A DNA stretch of 64,000 bases from a virus: positions 16,219 through 80,218 of IMG/VR virus record IMGVR_UViG_3300049448_000340; one strand, written 5' to 3'. The position numbers and the translations under genes were made by a program. Every line of letters begins with the position of its first letter. Position 1 is the stretch's first letter. Under the pieces are notes generated by a model that was not told the DNA's origin, ran no database searches, and saw only the letters and a program-made list of their open reading frames with translations. Shown piece after piece: positions 50,028 through 57,840 of this stretch.

Positions 50028-50909
50028 CTAGATCGGTAGGGTTGATTTGAAAGGTTGGAGCTGACGCTTGATCTGCGCTGGTATATCGGACAAGTCGTAT
50101 CGGACGGTCACCTGCTGCTGAACGGTTCTCGACATCTCACCCACGCGCGACCGGTAGGCAAGACGCTCTGCTACGTATTGCAGAGCAGCCTCTTCCAAGG
50201 CGGCCGGGATGAAGCCGTAGGTAATCAGAACTGAAGCGGCCGCGTCATCCTTGTAGAACTCATAGATCCCAGGTTCACTCAGAGGAGAGCCTTCATCTAC
50301 AGGGAGGACGCGATACTGTCCGACTGCCGTCGGAGGATCTGTCACCCTGACGAAGGGTGTATTGTCTGAGGCGTATACTACTCCTCCGTCTTGTGCCCAG
50401 ATCCCATAGAGCTGGTTCAGCGTAATCTTCGTCGTCGAGTTAGACCCGGAGGCTGCTGGGATATCGTAGGCCTCGTTCGTGACTTGGTAGCCTGCCCGAT
50501 ATGAGACTAGGATGTTCTGGCTTCCCGCTTGGAAGGGAGCTCCTACGATCTTCTGGTGGGACCCCGGAGGCTGTCCATTCCAGGCTGACAGTGTATACCC
50601 GTTGGAAGGTATCAGTGTTGAAGAGGGCGAGATGACTACCCCACAGGCCGAAACAGATGAGACGGACAGAACAGGGTAATTGCGGAGGATAACTGTGCAA
50701 CCCCCCGAGCCACTGTACTGCTCGTTGACATAATCCTTCGGCAAGAGCCAGGGGCGCTCGAGGTAGGCTAGGATGTCGGCGCTGACCCTTGAAATCATTC
50801 GTGCATACAGGCGATCAATTGAGACGCCAGAGCTCGTCCCTTGGACGTAGTTGGAGGTTGCCAACCAGTCCTTGAGATTCCCTAGCGTGGTGAGATCGCC
50901 TAACTTCAT
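50028..50909 (-). CDS. Head-tail connector (HK97 gp6-like)
   Basis: The first 60 residues (LTTLGNLKDWLA, RLYARMISRVSADILAYLERPWLL) and the C-terminal helix (ALEEAALQYVAERLAYRSRVGEMSR) match the gp6/connector fold, with a beta-rich insertion in the middle. The start has no ribosome site; it is preceded by TTTAGTTCAAC, a string also found before the gene at 56900. An 11-pair hairpin lies between it and the capsid gene. Confidence 0.7.
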   Translation of the reverse strand: MKLGDLTTLGNLKDWLATSNYVQGTSSGVSIDRLYARMISRVSADILAYLERPWLLPKDYVNEQYSGSGGCTVILRNYPVLSVSSVSACGVVISPSSTLIPSNGYTLSAWNGQPPGSHQKIVGAPFQAGSQNILVSYRAGYQVTNEAYDIPAASGSNSTTKITLNQLYGIWAQDGGVVYASDNTPFVRVTDPPTAVGQYRVLPVDEGSPLSEPGIYEFYKDDAAASVLITYGFIPAALEEAALQYVAERLAYRSRVGEMSRTVQQQVTVRYDLSDIPAQIKRQLQPFKSTLPI

Positions 50910-50940
50910 GTTGAACTAAATTCGTGGGGTAGAAGGTGGG

Positions 50941-50974
50941 GGATTGGGAGCACCGTCCCCGGAGCTCCCAATCC
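50941..50974 (-). promoter_or_regulatory. Perfect 11-pair hairpin after the major capsid gene
   Basis: GGATTGGGAGC (50941-50951) and GCTCCCAATCC (50964-50974) are perfect complements around a 12-base loop, just downstream of the capsid stop on the minus strand. No T tract follows, so it is more likely a processing or mRNA-stabilising element than a full terminator; it could be a partial one. Confidence 0.7.
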
Positions 50975-50982
50975 GTCGATCC

Positions 50983-52536
50983 TTAGGCGTCCGGGATGTT
51001 CGTCAGGATGAACATCGCGAACGGGGCGTACACGGCCAACACCTCCTCGGCGTAGACCCCGTATTCCCGTTGGCGGGTGCGCAGCGGCCAGTCGACCCGA
51101 TAGTAGTCGCGGCGGATCTTCATCTCCGCGACATTCGGCACCTCGTTCGACTGGTACCACGGCGGTAGACGCTCACACCAACCCATCATCGTCCCGGGAG
51201 GCAGATCCGGATGGATCTTGATCGGCAGCTTGTAGCCGGCCTCGTGCGAGAATGGGTTGAAGTAGTAGTCGATCACGCCGCCGGCGGTGATGGCATACGG
51301 CCCGCCCGGTGACGAATTCGCGTCGTACCGCAGCAGCGGTCCGGCGGTGTTCGACAGCACCTTGTCCGCGATGTTGCGCTGCTCGCGGGCATTGACGTAG
51401 ATCACCGAGGGCCCGAGCTGGTACAGATCCCACATGCTCTCGAGCATCGTGTCGATCTCTTCGATCGAACCGCGACCCGAAGATGTCAGAGCCGCCGGCA
51501 CACCCAAGGCACCAGGGGTCATGAAGGTGACCATGGCGTTGTTGACCGGATTGAAGCCGATCGACAGCAGACCGTCGTAGGCGAGCGTCTGATTCCGGCT
51601 GTTGTCGGCAGTGATCGCCGTCGCAGCTTGCCGACCACCGACGATCGGGACCGCCAGCGAGCCGTTCGCCTGGGTCGTGATGACCTGCAGCGTCTCCGCA
51701 GCGGCCGTCCCGATGTACCAAGCGTACGCAACTGCACCCGCGACCGGAGTCGTCCAGAACGCGAGATGATTGGTGCCGGACACGATTGCCTGGGTTGCCG
51801 AAGTCGCCGACTTCTGAGACGATCCACCCGAGAGGGTGAAGGTCTTTCCGTCGGCGCCGGTAACCACCCGGCTTGTCGCAACGCCACCCGCCAGCGAGCT
51901 GTTCTTGTAGCCCTCCAGCGTCAGCGCGACGACGATCACGTCGTAGGTTGCCGAGCCCAGCGTCGAGCCGGTATCCGCAACCGCCGCGACCGAAGGCGTG
52001 GCAGGCGTCCCGAGGGCGAGCGTCGCATTGCCGCCGAGAATGCCGGTTTCCTCCTTCCGCATCATCTTCTGCAGCAGACGGAACGTCACCATGGCGTTCT
52101 CGTCCTCGAAGCCTTCCGCAGCAGCTTCCGCTTCGAAGGTGAGGTAGTCTTCCTCGCCCAGCGTTACGTAGGTTGCGGCTCGCGGCACCGAGGTGTACGA
52201 CATCGTCCCCGAGCGCTGACCTTCCGGAACCCAGCCCATGGAATCGTATCCGGAACCGACCAGGCTGCGGATTTCCTTCCAGTGTGCTGCATCGCCGGGA
52301 TGCTGCGTACCTGCTCCCCGCGGACCCACGCGCGGAATGGAATTCCGGAGCGGGGTGATCGTCGGGTAGATGTTCTTGGCCGGGATCTCGAGGTTGTACC
52401 AAGTGAGTCCCGTCGAGATGGTAACCCCCTTCTGGAGGCCCCCTCCCATCAGCATGTCTCCTGCGAGTGGCTGACCCAGTGAACCTTTGAATAGGTCGAG
52501 CGTTTCGCGGGAGAGATCGCCTGCACTTCCTTGCAT
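50983..52536 (-). CDS. Major capsid protein with an inserted Ig-like domain
   Basis: An SD (GGAGAAGG) precedes ATG 52536. The N- and C-terminal parts (DYLTFEAEAAAEGFEDENAMVTFRLLQKMM, then SSGRGSIEEIDTMLESMWDL, SVIYVNAREQRNIADKVL, PWYQSNEVPNVAEMKIRRDYYRVDWPLR) fit HK97-fold capsid proteins. Residues about 177-300 are a beta-rich Ser/Thr/Ala segment (TYDVIVVALTLEGYKNSSL, HLAFWTTPVAGAVAYAWYIGT) like a fibronectin/Ig-type insert, likely exposed on the shell. G/C-ending codons and position support the call. Confidence 0.82.
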   Translation of the reverse strand: MQGSAGDLSRETLDLFKGSLGQPLAGDMLMGGGLQKGVTISTGLTWYNLEIPAKNIYPTITPLRNSIPRVGPRGAGTQHPGDAAHWKEIRSLVGSGYDSMGWVPEGQRSGTMSYTSVPRAATYVTLGEEDYLTFEAEAAAEGFEDENAMVTFRLLQKMMRKEETGILGGNATLALGTPATPSVAAVADTGSTLGSATYDVIVVALTLEGYKNSSLAGGVATSRVVTGADGKTFTLSGGSSQKSATSATQAIVSGTNHLAFWTTPVAGAVAYAWYIGTAAAETLQVITTQANGSLAVPIVGGRQAATAITADNSRNQTLAYDGLLSIGFNPVNNAMVTFMTPGALGVPAALTSSGRGSIEEIDTMLESMWDLYQLGPSVIYVNAREQRNIADKVLSNTAGPLLRYDANSSPGGPYAITAGGVIDYYFNPFSHEAGYKLPIKIHPDLPPGTMMGWCERLPPWYQSNEVPNVAEMKIRRDYYRVDWPLRTRQREYGVYAEEVLAVYAPFAMFILTNIPDA

Positions 52537-52592
52537 GGCCTTCTCCGTTGAGTGACAGTTGTGGTTCGGCCGGTATGGCCAGGGTCAGCAGC

Positions 52593-52967
52593 TCAGTTTC
52601 CCGTCCCCGGTTCTGCTTCGCTGCCGTGTTCGCCGGCTGCTCCACTTCCGTCCCCGGAAGCAGCGACAGCCGACATGGAATCGGATGATTGGTATCCCGT
52701 AGCACCCTGAGGCGCCTGCAGAGGTTGGGAGCCTACGATGACTGGGGGCTCGTAGCCTTCCGCAGCCATCTTGAGATATTCCTGCGGCCCTTCGGGCAGA
52801 GGCCGGCCATCGTTGCCGACCGTCGTCGAATGGTCATCGCCTTTGCAGATGTCGCATAGGTGCGACTGATCAGCGAAGTGGCGGCTGATGAATCCGGACC
52901 TCGTCGCCGGGATCTGGTAGTGCTCGATGACCTCGCGATCGGGCCGTCTGAATTCTTCCGCTGCCAT
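52593..52967 (-). CDS. Small hypothetical protein between head genes
   Basis: 124 residues with a CDICKG pair (residue 38), then a low-complexity Pro/Gly/Ser/Ala tail. GAGGAG precedes ATG 52967. Codons are G/C-ending. It could be a small virion or assembly protein. Not recognised. Confidence 0.55.
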   Translation of the reverse strand: MAAEEFRRPDREVIEHYQIPATRSGFISRHFADQSHLCDICKGDDHSTTVGNDGRPLPEGPQEYLKMAAEGYEPPVIVGSQPLQAPQGATGYQSSDSMSAVAASGDGSGAAGEHGSEAEPGTGN

Positions 52968-53020
52968 GTTTCGCTCCTCGAGGGATGCCGTAGGTGTTGG
53001 GGCGTAGGTCGGGGGTGGAG

Positions 53021-53668
53021 TTACGGATTCGGGTTGTGTGGGTGGAACCGCGTCATTGTCGGACCCACACGCGTGGGATGTCCAACACCCGGAGAGCCGC
53101 CTGCCAGCTCGCGCGTGCGAATCTGGTGACCCGGTCGATTATCCGGGAGAAGCTCGCCGGCGTTGGCTCGGCGCATGGCTGCAAGCTGCTGGGGGGTAGT
53201 TCCAGGTGCTGTGAGAGCCGGACCCAGAAAGCCTCGTTCGAGAGCGTCCGCCAACCAGCGGAGCTTCTCGACCTCCTGTGCGCTCAGCGCATTGACGGGC
53301 TCCAACACCTGCTGGACTGGCGGAGCCGTGGCGCCCTGAGCGACCATCTGAGGCCACTGGTACTGATGCTGGCTATCGCCTGCTGCAACGGAGGTCACCC
53401 AGAACAGATCGTTGCCGTCGAGCAGCACCTGCCCGTTGACGAGCGTCGCCTCATTCAGGTCGGCGCCGGAGCCCCAGACCTTCGTGATGATCATGGGGTA
53501 GGCTTCGCCTGCACTGACATCGTTGCCGACATGGACGATCGAGCCGTCGGAGTTCTCCTGATGAGTCGCCATATTGGCTAGGGCGTCCGCACGACGCTTG
53601 TTGATCTTGGCCGCGTCGTCTTCGCCAAGAGTGTATTGGACCACTCGACAGATGCTGGGTACTGGCAT
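53021..53668 (-). CDS. Virion-associated protein of unknown function
   Basis: The 215-residue protein has VVQYTLGEDDAAKINKRRAD, SIVHVGNDVSAGEAYPMIITKVWG and LVNGQVLLDGNDLFWVTSV, a beta-rich pattern I have seen in uncharacterised capsid-region proteins. The C terminus is basic and disordered. G/C-ending codons suggest a well-expressed virion protein. AAGGAT precedes ATG 53668. Confidence 0.6.
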   Translation of the reverse strand: MPVPSICRVVQYTLGEDDAAKINKRRADALANMATHQENSDGSIVHVGNDVSAGEAYPMIITKVWGSGADLNEATLVNGQVLLDGNDLFWVTSVAAGDSQHQYQWPQMVAQGATAPPVQQVLEPVNALSAQEVEKLRWLADALERGFLGPALTAPGTTPQQLAAMRRANAGELLPDNRPGHQIRTRELAGGSPGVGHPTRVGPTMTRFHPHNPNP

Positions 53669-53726
53669 GGTTTGATCCTTGGGTTAAGGGAACGCAGAGT
53701 GCTCGTATCTGCGGTTGGTGGCGTAG

Positions 53727-56700
53727 TTAGTTCCGGGTGACCAGAACGGGGTTGCGCTGGGCTGCCTTGATCAGCTCGAGGGCTCGTGTCTGCGGATCGA
53801 GGCCATCAAGATAGCGCTTCACCATCTCGGGCGTATCGACGTTGCCGGCACTCGGGACCGAACCCCTCCCCGAATACGAGATGGTTGTATCGCCTCCCTT
53901 CTCGACCGCAACGACGCCGGGCATGATCCGCTTGACTCCGCGAGCAGGCTCGGGCATCTTCTCGAGGTCCTTCACCCGATTGACGAGCTCCTGAACCTGG
54001 CCGGTCAGGTTGCCCATGACGCGTTTCAGGACGATGTTTTCCTCCGCCATCTTCGACAGAGCGCCTTCGCCGAAACCCATCGACTTCTCGAACGACCCGA
54101 TCTCCTCGTCGGTCGACCGCAGGAGGACTCCCTTCGACATTGCGCAGTCGGCTCCGAGATCTGCCATCCCGTCGTGGATCTTCTTCAGTGAGCTGCGCGT
54201 CGAGGTTGATAGGGCTGCACCAGCCTTCGACACCCACTTGTCGACATCGGCATCCATGCAGACATCGCCGTCGGTCATCGCAGAGACATGGTCGTGGGCT
54301 GCCTGCAGATGCATCCGGTTGACCTGGCCGAGACGCCGGCCGACCTTCTCGAGGGCATCGATGAGCCGTACTGCAGGGCTCTTCTTATACTGGAAGCCCT
54401 TCTTCTTGGCTTCCTCCTCGGCCTCCTCCTCGGCCTTGCCGACTGCCTTGTCGAGCAGACCATGCAGATAGGAGGCATTCGGCCCGACGGCGGCTCGAGT
54501 CAAGACGACAAGTGCTGTTCCCTGGTCGCCGTAGTCGCCCATGTCCTCGGTGCCCATGACGAGCTCGGAGGTCTCTTCCTCGACGAGCCGACGTAGGAAC
54601 ATGCAGAGGTTCGAGATGTTGCGCTCGAGCTCGGCGGCCATCGGCGAATTGTCACCTTCGCGAATCGCCTCTAGTGCGAGGCATTCCTTGATGTCGTAGA
54701 GGCGGAGGATCGAGCAGGCAACCTCGCCGACATCATAGAGGTGCTTGGAGATGCAGCTGCCCATCGTCTCGAGCAGTTCGATGCCCTTCATCGTCGAGGC
54801 ATCGGGAGGTCCTTCCTTGCTGACCTTCTCGAGCCAGGCTTCGCTGATCGCCTTGCGAACCTGCATCAGCTGTAACTGGGTGTACTTGCCGATATTGCGA
54901 GGCATCTGCATGAACGTCCAAGATGCCTGAACATGAGCCGACGTGTCCAGCGGATAGAGGCTTTTTCCGCCCTTCAGGAGGCCTGGATCGGCATACGGGA
55001 CGTTGCCATGTGGCTTCAACTGCTTCTCGAGCTGCTCGTCATTGAGAGCCTTCTCGGCGGCCGACCACGCTTGGGCAAAAGCCTTCTGCTCGTCGCCGCT
55101 CTCCTTGTAGACGCTGTTCCAGACATGCATCCACTGGCGCTGCTTATTGGCACTCGTGAAGTGCTCCTTGACGGCCGCCGGAAGTTCGTCGACTGAATTG
55201 TAGACCTTGCCGAGCGGAATCATCCCGGAACGGGTCTGTTGGCCGGCCACAGCTGCCTGCCAGGCCTTGTCGAATGCCTGGGCGTCGGAGATTTTGACGG
55301 TACCTCCATCGACGGAGTCGAGAGCCTCGCGGAGGCTCGCCATCGCTGCGTCTGCAGGAGCTGTCAGCTCCTTCATCATCTGCTGACGATCTAGCTCCTG
55401 ATTCCAGGCTACGGCGTCCGCTTTCTTCGCAAAGGGTTTATTGTCCTTCGCAAGCCAGTATTGCCGAAGGCCTGGATTGAGATCCGCCGGAGGAGTTTCC
55501 GTACCACCGGTCCCGTCGGCACTTTTGGATACACCGGGTTGTCCTCCACCCGGGCTTCCGGAGCCTTGATCGCTGTTGACGCCACCGGCGCTATTGTCAG
55601 GATTGCCCTCGCGGGTCTTCGGCTCGTGCTCGTGGGCGCCGGATTCGTGTTCCTTGTTCGTTGCGCCCGGATCGACTGCTGTCGCATCACGGCGCCAATT
55701 CGGCTCGCCGTTGCCGGTTCCCGACGAGCCGGTCATGCTGGGCAGATCGGGAACGTGACCGGATGTTCTGGCGATCGCTGCCGCTTCAGCCGTAGCTGAC
55801 TCTTCGCGACCCGGCTGATGCATTGCCTTCTTGATTTCCTCGAGGACGGACGCCTGGACGTTGGTCGGCAAGGTCCAGAAGGCTTCGATCTGCTCCTTGC
55901 TGAGGCCACTCTCAGCGAGGGTCTTCTCGGCCTTCTCCTTATCTTCGTCAGCGCCCTTATCCTTGGCGTCCTCTTCCTTGTCCTTCTCCTGCATGAATGG
56001 CGGGAGCTTCTTATCCTTGTCGTCTTCTCCGCCGGCCTTATTCAGGTCGTCGGCAGCGGCTTCCTTTGACAGTTCGGCGTCGAGCTGACCGGAATGAAGC
56101 TTTTGGAAGGCTTCCTGCACTCCCTGCTCGTTATCGACAGTCACGAACGAACGGATCTCGACCTCGGGAACCGGACCGACCGACTTGATCAGCTGGAAGG
56201 TTGCCGTCGGGAGGCAGGGGATATCGACGAGGCTCAGTTCGATCGGATCGGCGATGTAACGCGTCAGGCGGGGGTTGGCAGAGTCGGTCCAGCGCTTGAC
56301 ATAGCCGCCGCCTTGGCTGAAACCGGTGTAGACGCCTTCCTGGACCTTCAACCAGTCCTGGTCGTCGACGATCTTGGCGCACACCTCGATCTGCTTGAGG
56401 CTATCGTTGAAGTGTAGCTCCTTCAGGACGCCCGCAGCCGACTTGCCGTGCATGGCCCGGACGTTGCCGAGGGACTTGCCATCCGAGGCCTTGGCGATGT
56501 CAGCCGACCACTTCTCGTAGTACGGCTTGGTGCCATCATAGTCGCAGATCTCGCCTGCTCGATCCGGCACCTCCGCGGTAGCCAAGCCGTACACCAGACG
56601 GTTGACCGCATCCACCTTGGTGATGGGCAGAAACATCCGAAGATCGTTGCCTTGCATTGTCCCGTCCCTCTTTTCCAAGGCTGCCAGCGGCAGGCCAGCT

Positions 56701-56900
56701 TTCTCGACATCGAAACGCAGGTCCAACTGGAAATAGTCGGACACCCCATCAGGGGAAATTGGACCTTCAACTAGGTCACAGCCTCCAGGAGCACGATACA
56801 TGGTGCAAATGTAGCACCTCATGGCAGTCCAATTCGGGGACTGCGGCATATACCGCGCCTGGGCCTGTGAAATCTTCTCTTTCGTTGGAGCCGTTTGCAT
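53727..56900 (-). CDS. Prohead protease-like polyprotein with ChaB domain
   Basis: The 1057-residue product has a protease-like region at about 85-250 (LVYGLATAEVPDRAGEICDY, NVRAMHGKSAAGVLKELHF, TGFSQGGGYVKRW, LSLVDIPC), fitting the XkdF/S78-type prohead protease group with a candidate histidine in the MHGKSA segment. A Lys/Glu/Asp-rich helical stretch follows (about 270-370), then a Gly/Ser linker, a ChaB-like domain at about 565-635 (YNSVDELPAAVKEHFTSANK, WNSVYKESGDEQKAFAQAWSAAE in parts) and a helical C-terminal half. It probably combines protease, scaffold and internal functions. No ribosome site precedes ATG 56900. Confidence 0.72.
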   Translation of the reverse strand: MQTAPTKEKISQAQARYMPQSPNWTAMRCYICTMYRAPGGCDLVEGPISPDGVSDYFQLDLRFDVEKAGLPLAALEKRDGTMQGNDLRMFLPITKVDAVNRLVYGLATAEVPDRAGEICDYDGTKPYYEKWSADIAKASDGKSLGNVRAMHGKSAAGVLKELHFNDSLKQIEVCAKIVDDQDWLKVQEGVYTGFSQGGGYVKRWTDSANPRLTRYIADPIELSLVDIPCLPTATFQLIKSVGPVPEVEIRSFVTVDNEQGVQEAFQKLHSGQLDAELSKEAAADDLNKAGGEDDKDKKLPPFMQEKDKEEDAKDKGADEDKEKAEKTLAESGLSKEQIEAFWTLPTNVQASVLEEIKKAMHQPGREESATAEAAAIARTSGHVPDLPSMTGSSGTGNGEPNWRRDATAVDPGATNKEHESGAHEHEPKTREGNPDNSAGGVNSDQGSGSPGGGQPGVSKSADGTGGTETPPADLNPGLRQYWLAKDNKPFAKKADAVAWNQELDRQQMMKELTAPADAAMASLREALDSVDGGTVKISDAQAFDKAWQAAVAGQQTRSGMIPLGKVYNSVDELPAAVKEHFTSANKQRQWMHVWNSVYKESGDEQKAFAQAWSAAEKALNDEQLEKQLKPHGNVPYADPGLLKGGKSLYPLDTSAHVQASWTFMQMPRNIGKYTQLQLMQVRKAISEAWLEKVSKEGPPDASTMKGIELLETMGSCISKHLYDVGEVACSILRLYDIKECLALEAIREGDNSPMAAELERNISNLCMFLRRLVEEETSELVMGTEDMGDYGDQGTALVVLTRAAVGPNASYLHGLLDKAVGKAEEEAEEEAKKKGFQYKKSPAVRLIDALEKVGRRLGQVNRMHLQAAHDHVSAMTDGDVCMDADVDKWVSKAGAALSTSTRSSLKKIHDGMADLGADCAMSKGVLLRSTDEEIGSFEKSMGFGEGALSKMAEENIVLKRVMGNLTGQVQELVNRVKDLEKMPEPARGVKRIMPGVVAVEKGGDTTISYSGRGSVPSAGNVDTPEMVKRYLDGLDPQTRALELIKAAQRNPVLVTRN

Positions 56901-56939
56901 GTTGAACTATATTGACGTCACTGTAGTGAGTAGGGGCAA

Positions 56940-56985
56940 GTACGGTCTGGTGTGGCTTTGGCGAGCGGAGAGGACCAGACCGTAC
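56940..56985 (-). promoter_or_regulatory. Perfect 12-pair hairpin between virion genes
   Basis: GTACGGTCTGGT (56940-56951) and ACCAGACCGTAC (56974-56985) are exact complements around a 22-base loop, between the Ig-domain gene and the protease polyprotein gene. No T tract. As with the hairpin after the capsid gene, the next start is TAGTTCAACATG with no ribosome site. Confidence 0.68.
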
Positions 56986-56999
56986 CTGCTAGTCGAGCT

Positions 57000-57020
57000 A
57001 CCGGCTGGCTGCTAGCCGGT
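57000..57020 (-). promoter_or_regulatory. Hairpin at the stop codon of the Ig-domain gene
   Basis: ACCGGCT (57000-57006) pairs with AGCCGGT (57014-57020). On the minus strand the TAG stop (57014-57012) begins inside the 5' arm. Same type as the hairpins at 9189, 17962 and 18630. Confidence 0.55.
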
Positions 57021-57800
57021 CACCTCGACAGCGTTCGACGGCGGAGCTTTGGTCCTGCCGGCGCTGTTGGCCGCTTCAACGGTGCAGGTGATGCTCTTGC
57101 CTACGTCCTTGCTCTGGACAACATAGTCCGGACCTTCGGCAATGGTCTCCTCGAGACCCCCGCCCTTGCTCTTCCAGTCGTAAGCGTAACTGGTTGGCTC
57201 ACCTTCCCAGTTGCCCATCGTGCAGCTGAGAGTCTCGCCGACCGTGCCGGTCCCGGAGACGTACGGGACGTCGATATTCACAGGGGCGCCGAGCACCGGT
57301 TCGACCGGGGGTTCGGTCCCGCCCGGGCCCTGATCGGCCGGTACCTCGTAGATCGGAACGCCAGTATCCGACTGAGATGCAGCTCGTTCCCAATTCTCAG
57401 TGGCCATCCGATTGCCGATCGTAGCGTCGATTACGGCGCCTTGGACGACTGGAGACTCACCCGGGGCGAGTATACGGTCGGCATGCTGACCCGTACGTAG
57501 ACGCATCTCCATGTCCAACGCGTCCGCGGCCGCCGATTCCGAACGGATGCTCTGGATACCCGGGCCTGCGCCGGAGACCGCGGTCGTCGCGATTTCCTCA
57601 GCAAAGTCGAGTCCATAGGTGGCCTTCATCTCGAGGATGTCGGTGCTGCGCACGTCATGGACGATGCCGTCGCCGTCGGCCTTGTAGAGGCGTGCTGTCG
57701 AGGTCCAGAATTCCTGACCGGGATGATGGGCCTTCATATCGATCGTCGGAATCAGTGCAGGCCGAAGGGCTCGCTGGTCATCGGGTTGAATTTCGGGCAT
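57012..57800 (-). CDS. Virion protein with C-terminal Ig-like domain
   Basis: TTGGAGGAAGT precedes ATG 57800. Residues 1-160 (PTIDMKAHHPGQEFWTSTARLYKADGDGIVHDVRSTDI) are unfamiliar and include helices. Residues about 170-262 (VPYVSGTGTVGETLSCTMGNWEG, YAYDWKS, SITCTVEAANSAGRTKAP) are an Ig-like domain of the kind found on phage surface proteins, with two cysteines in disulfide places. G/C-ending codons. It could be a head decoration protein next to the portal. Confidence 0.65.
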   Translation of the reverse strand: MPEIQPDDQRALRPALIPTIDMKAHHPGQEFWTSTARLYKADGDGIVHDVRSTDILEMKATYGLDFAEEIATTAVSGAGPGIQSIRSESAAADALDMEMRLRTGQHADRILAPGESPVVQGAVIDATIGNRMATENWERAASQSDTGVPIYEVPADQGPGGTEPPVEPVLGAPVNIDVPYVSGTGTVGETLSCTMGNWEGEPTSYAYDWKSKGGGLEETIAEGPDYVVQSKDVGKSITCTVEAANSAGRTKAPPSNAVEVTG

Positions 57801-57840
57801 GTTACTTCCTCCAAGTGGTTGTTGTAGGTCCTGGGACGCT

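Noticed and set aside
51628-52482. Long plus-strand open frame opposite the capsid gene
   Set aside because: Arginine-rich shadow caused by codon bias; no start context, and it runs against the operon.
51173-52705. Long minus-strand open frame (510 codons) overlapping the major capsid gene
   Set aside because: It is an arginine-rich, unnatural product in a frame opened by the G/C-ending codons of the capsid gene.
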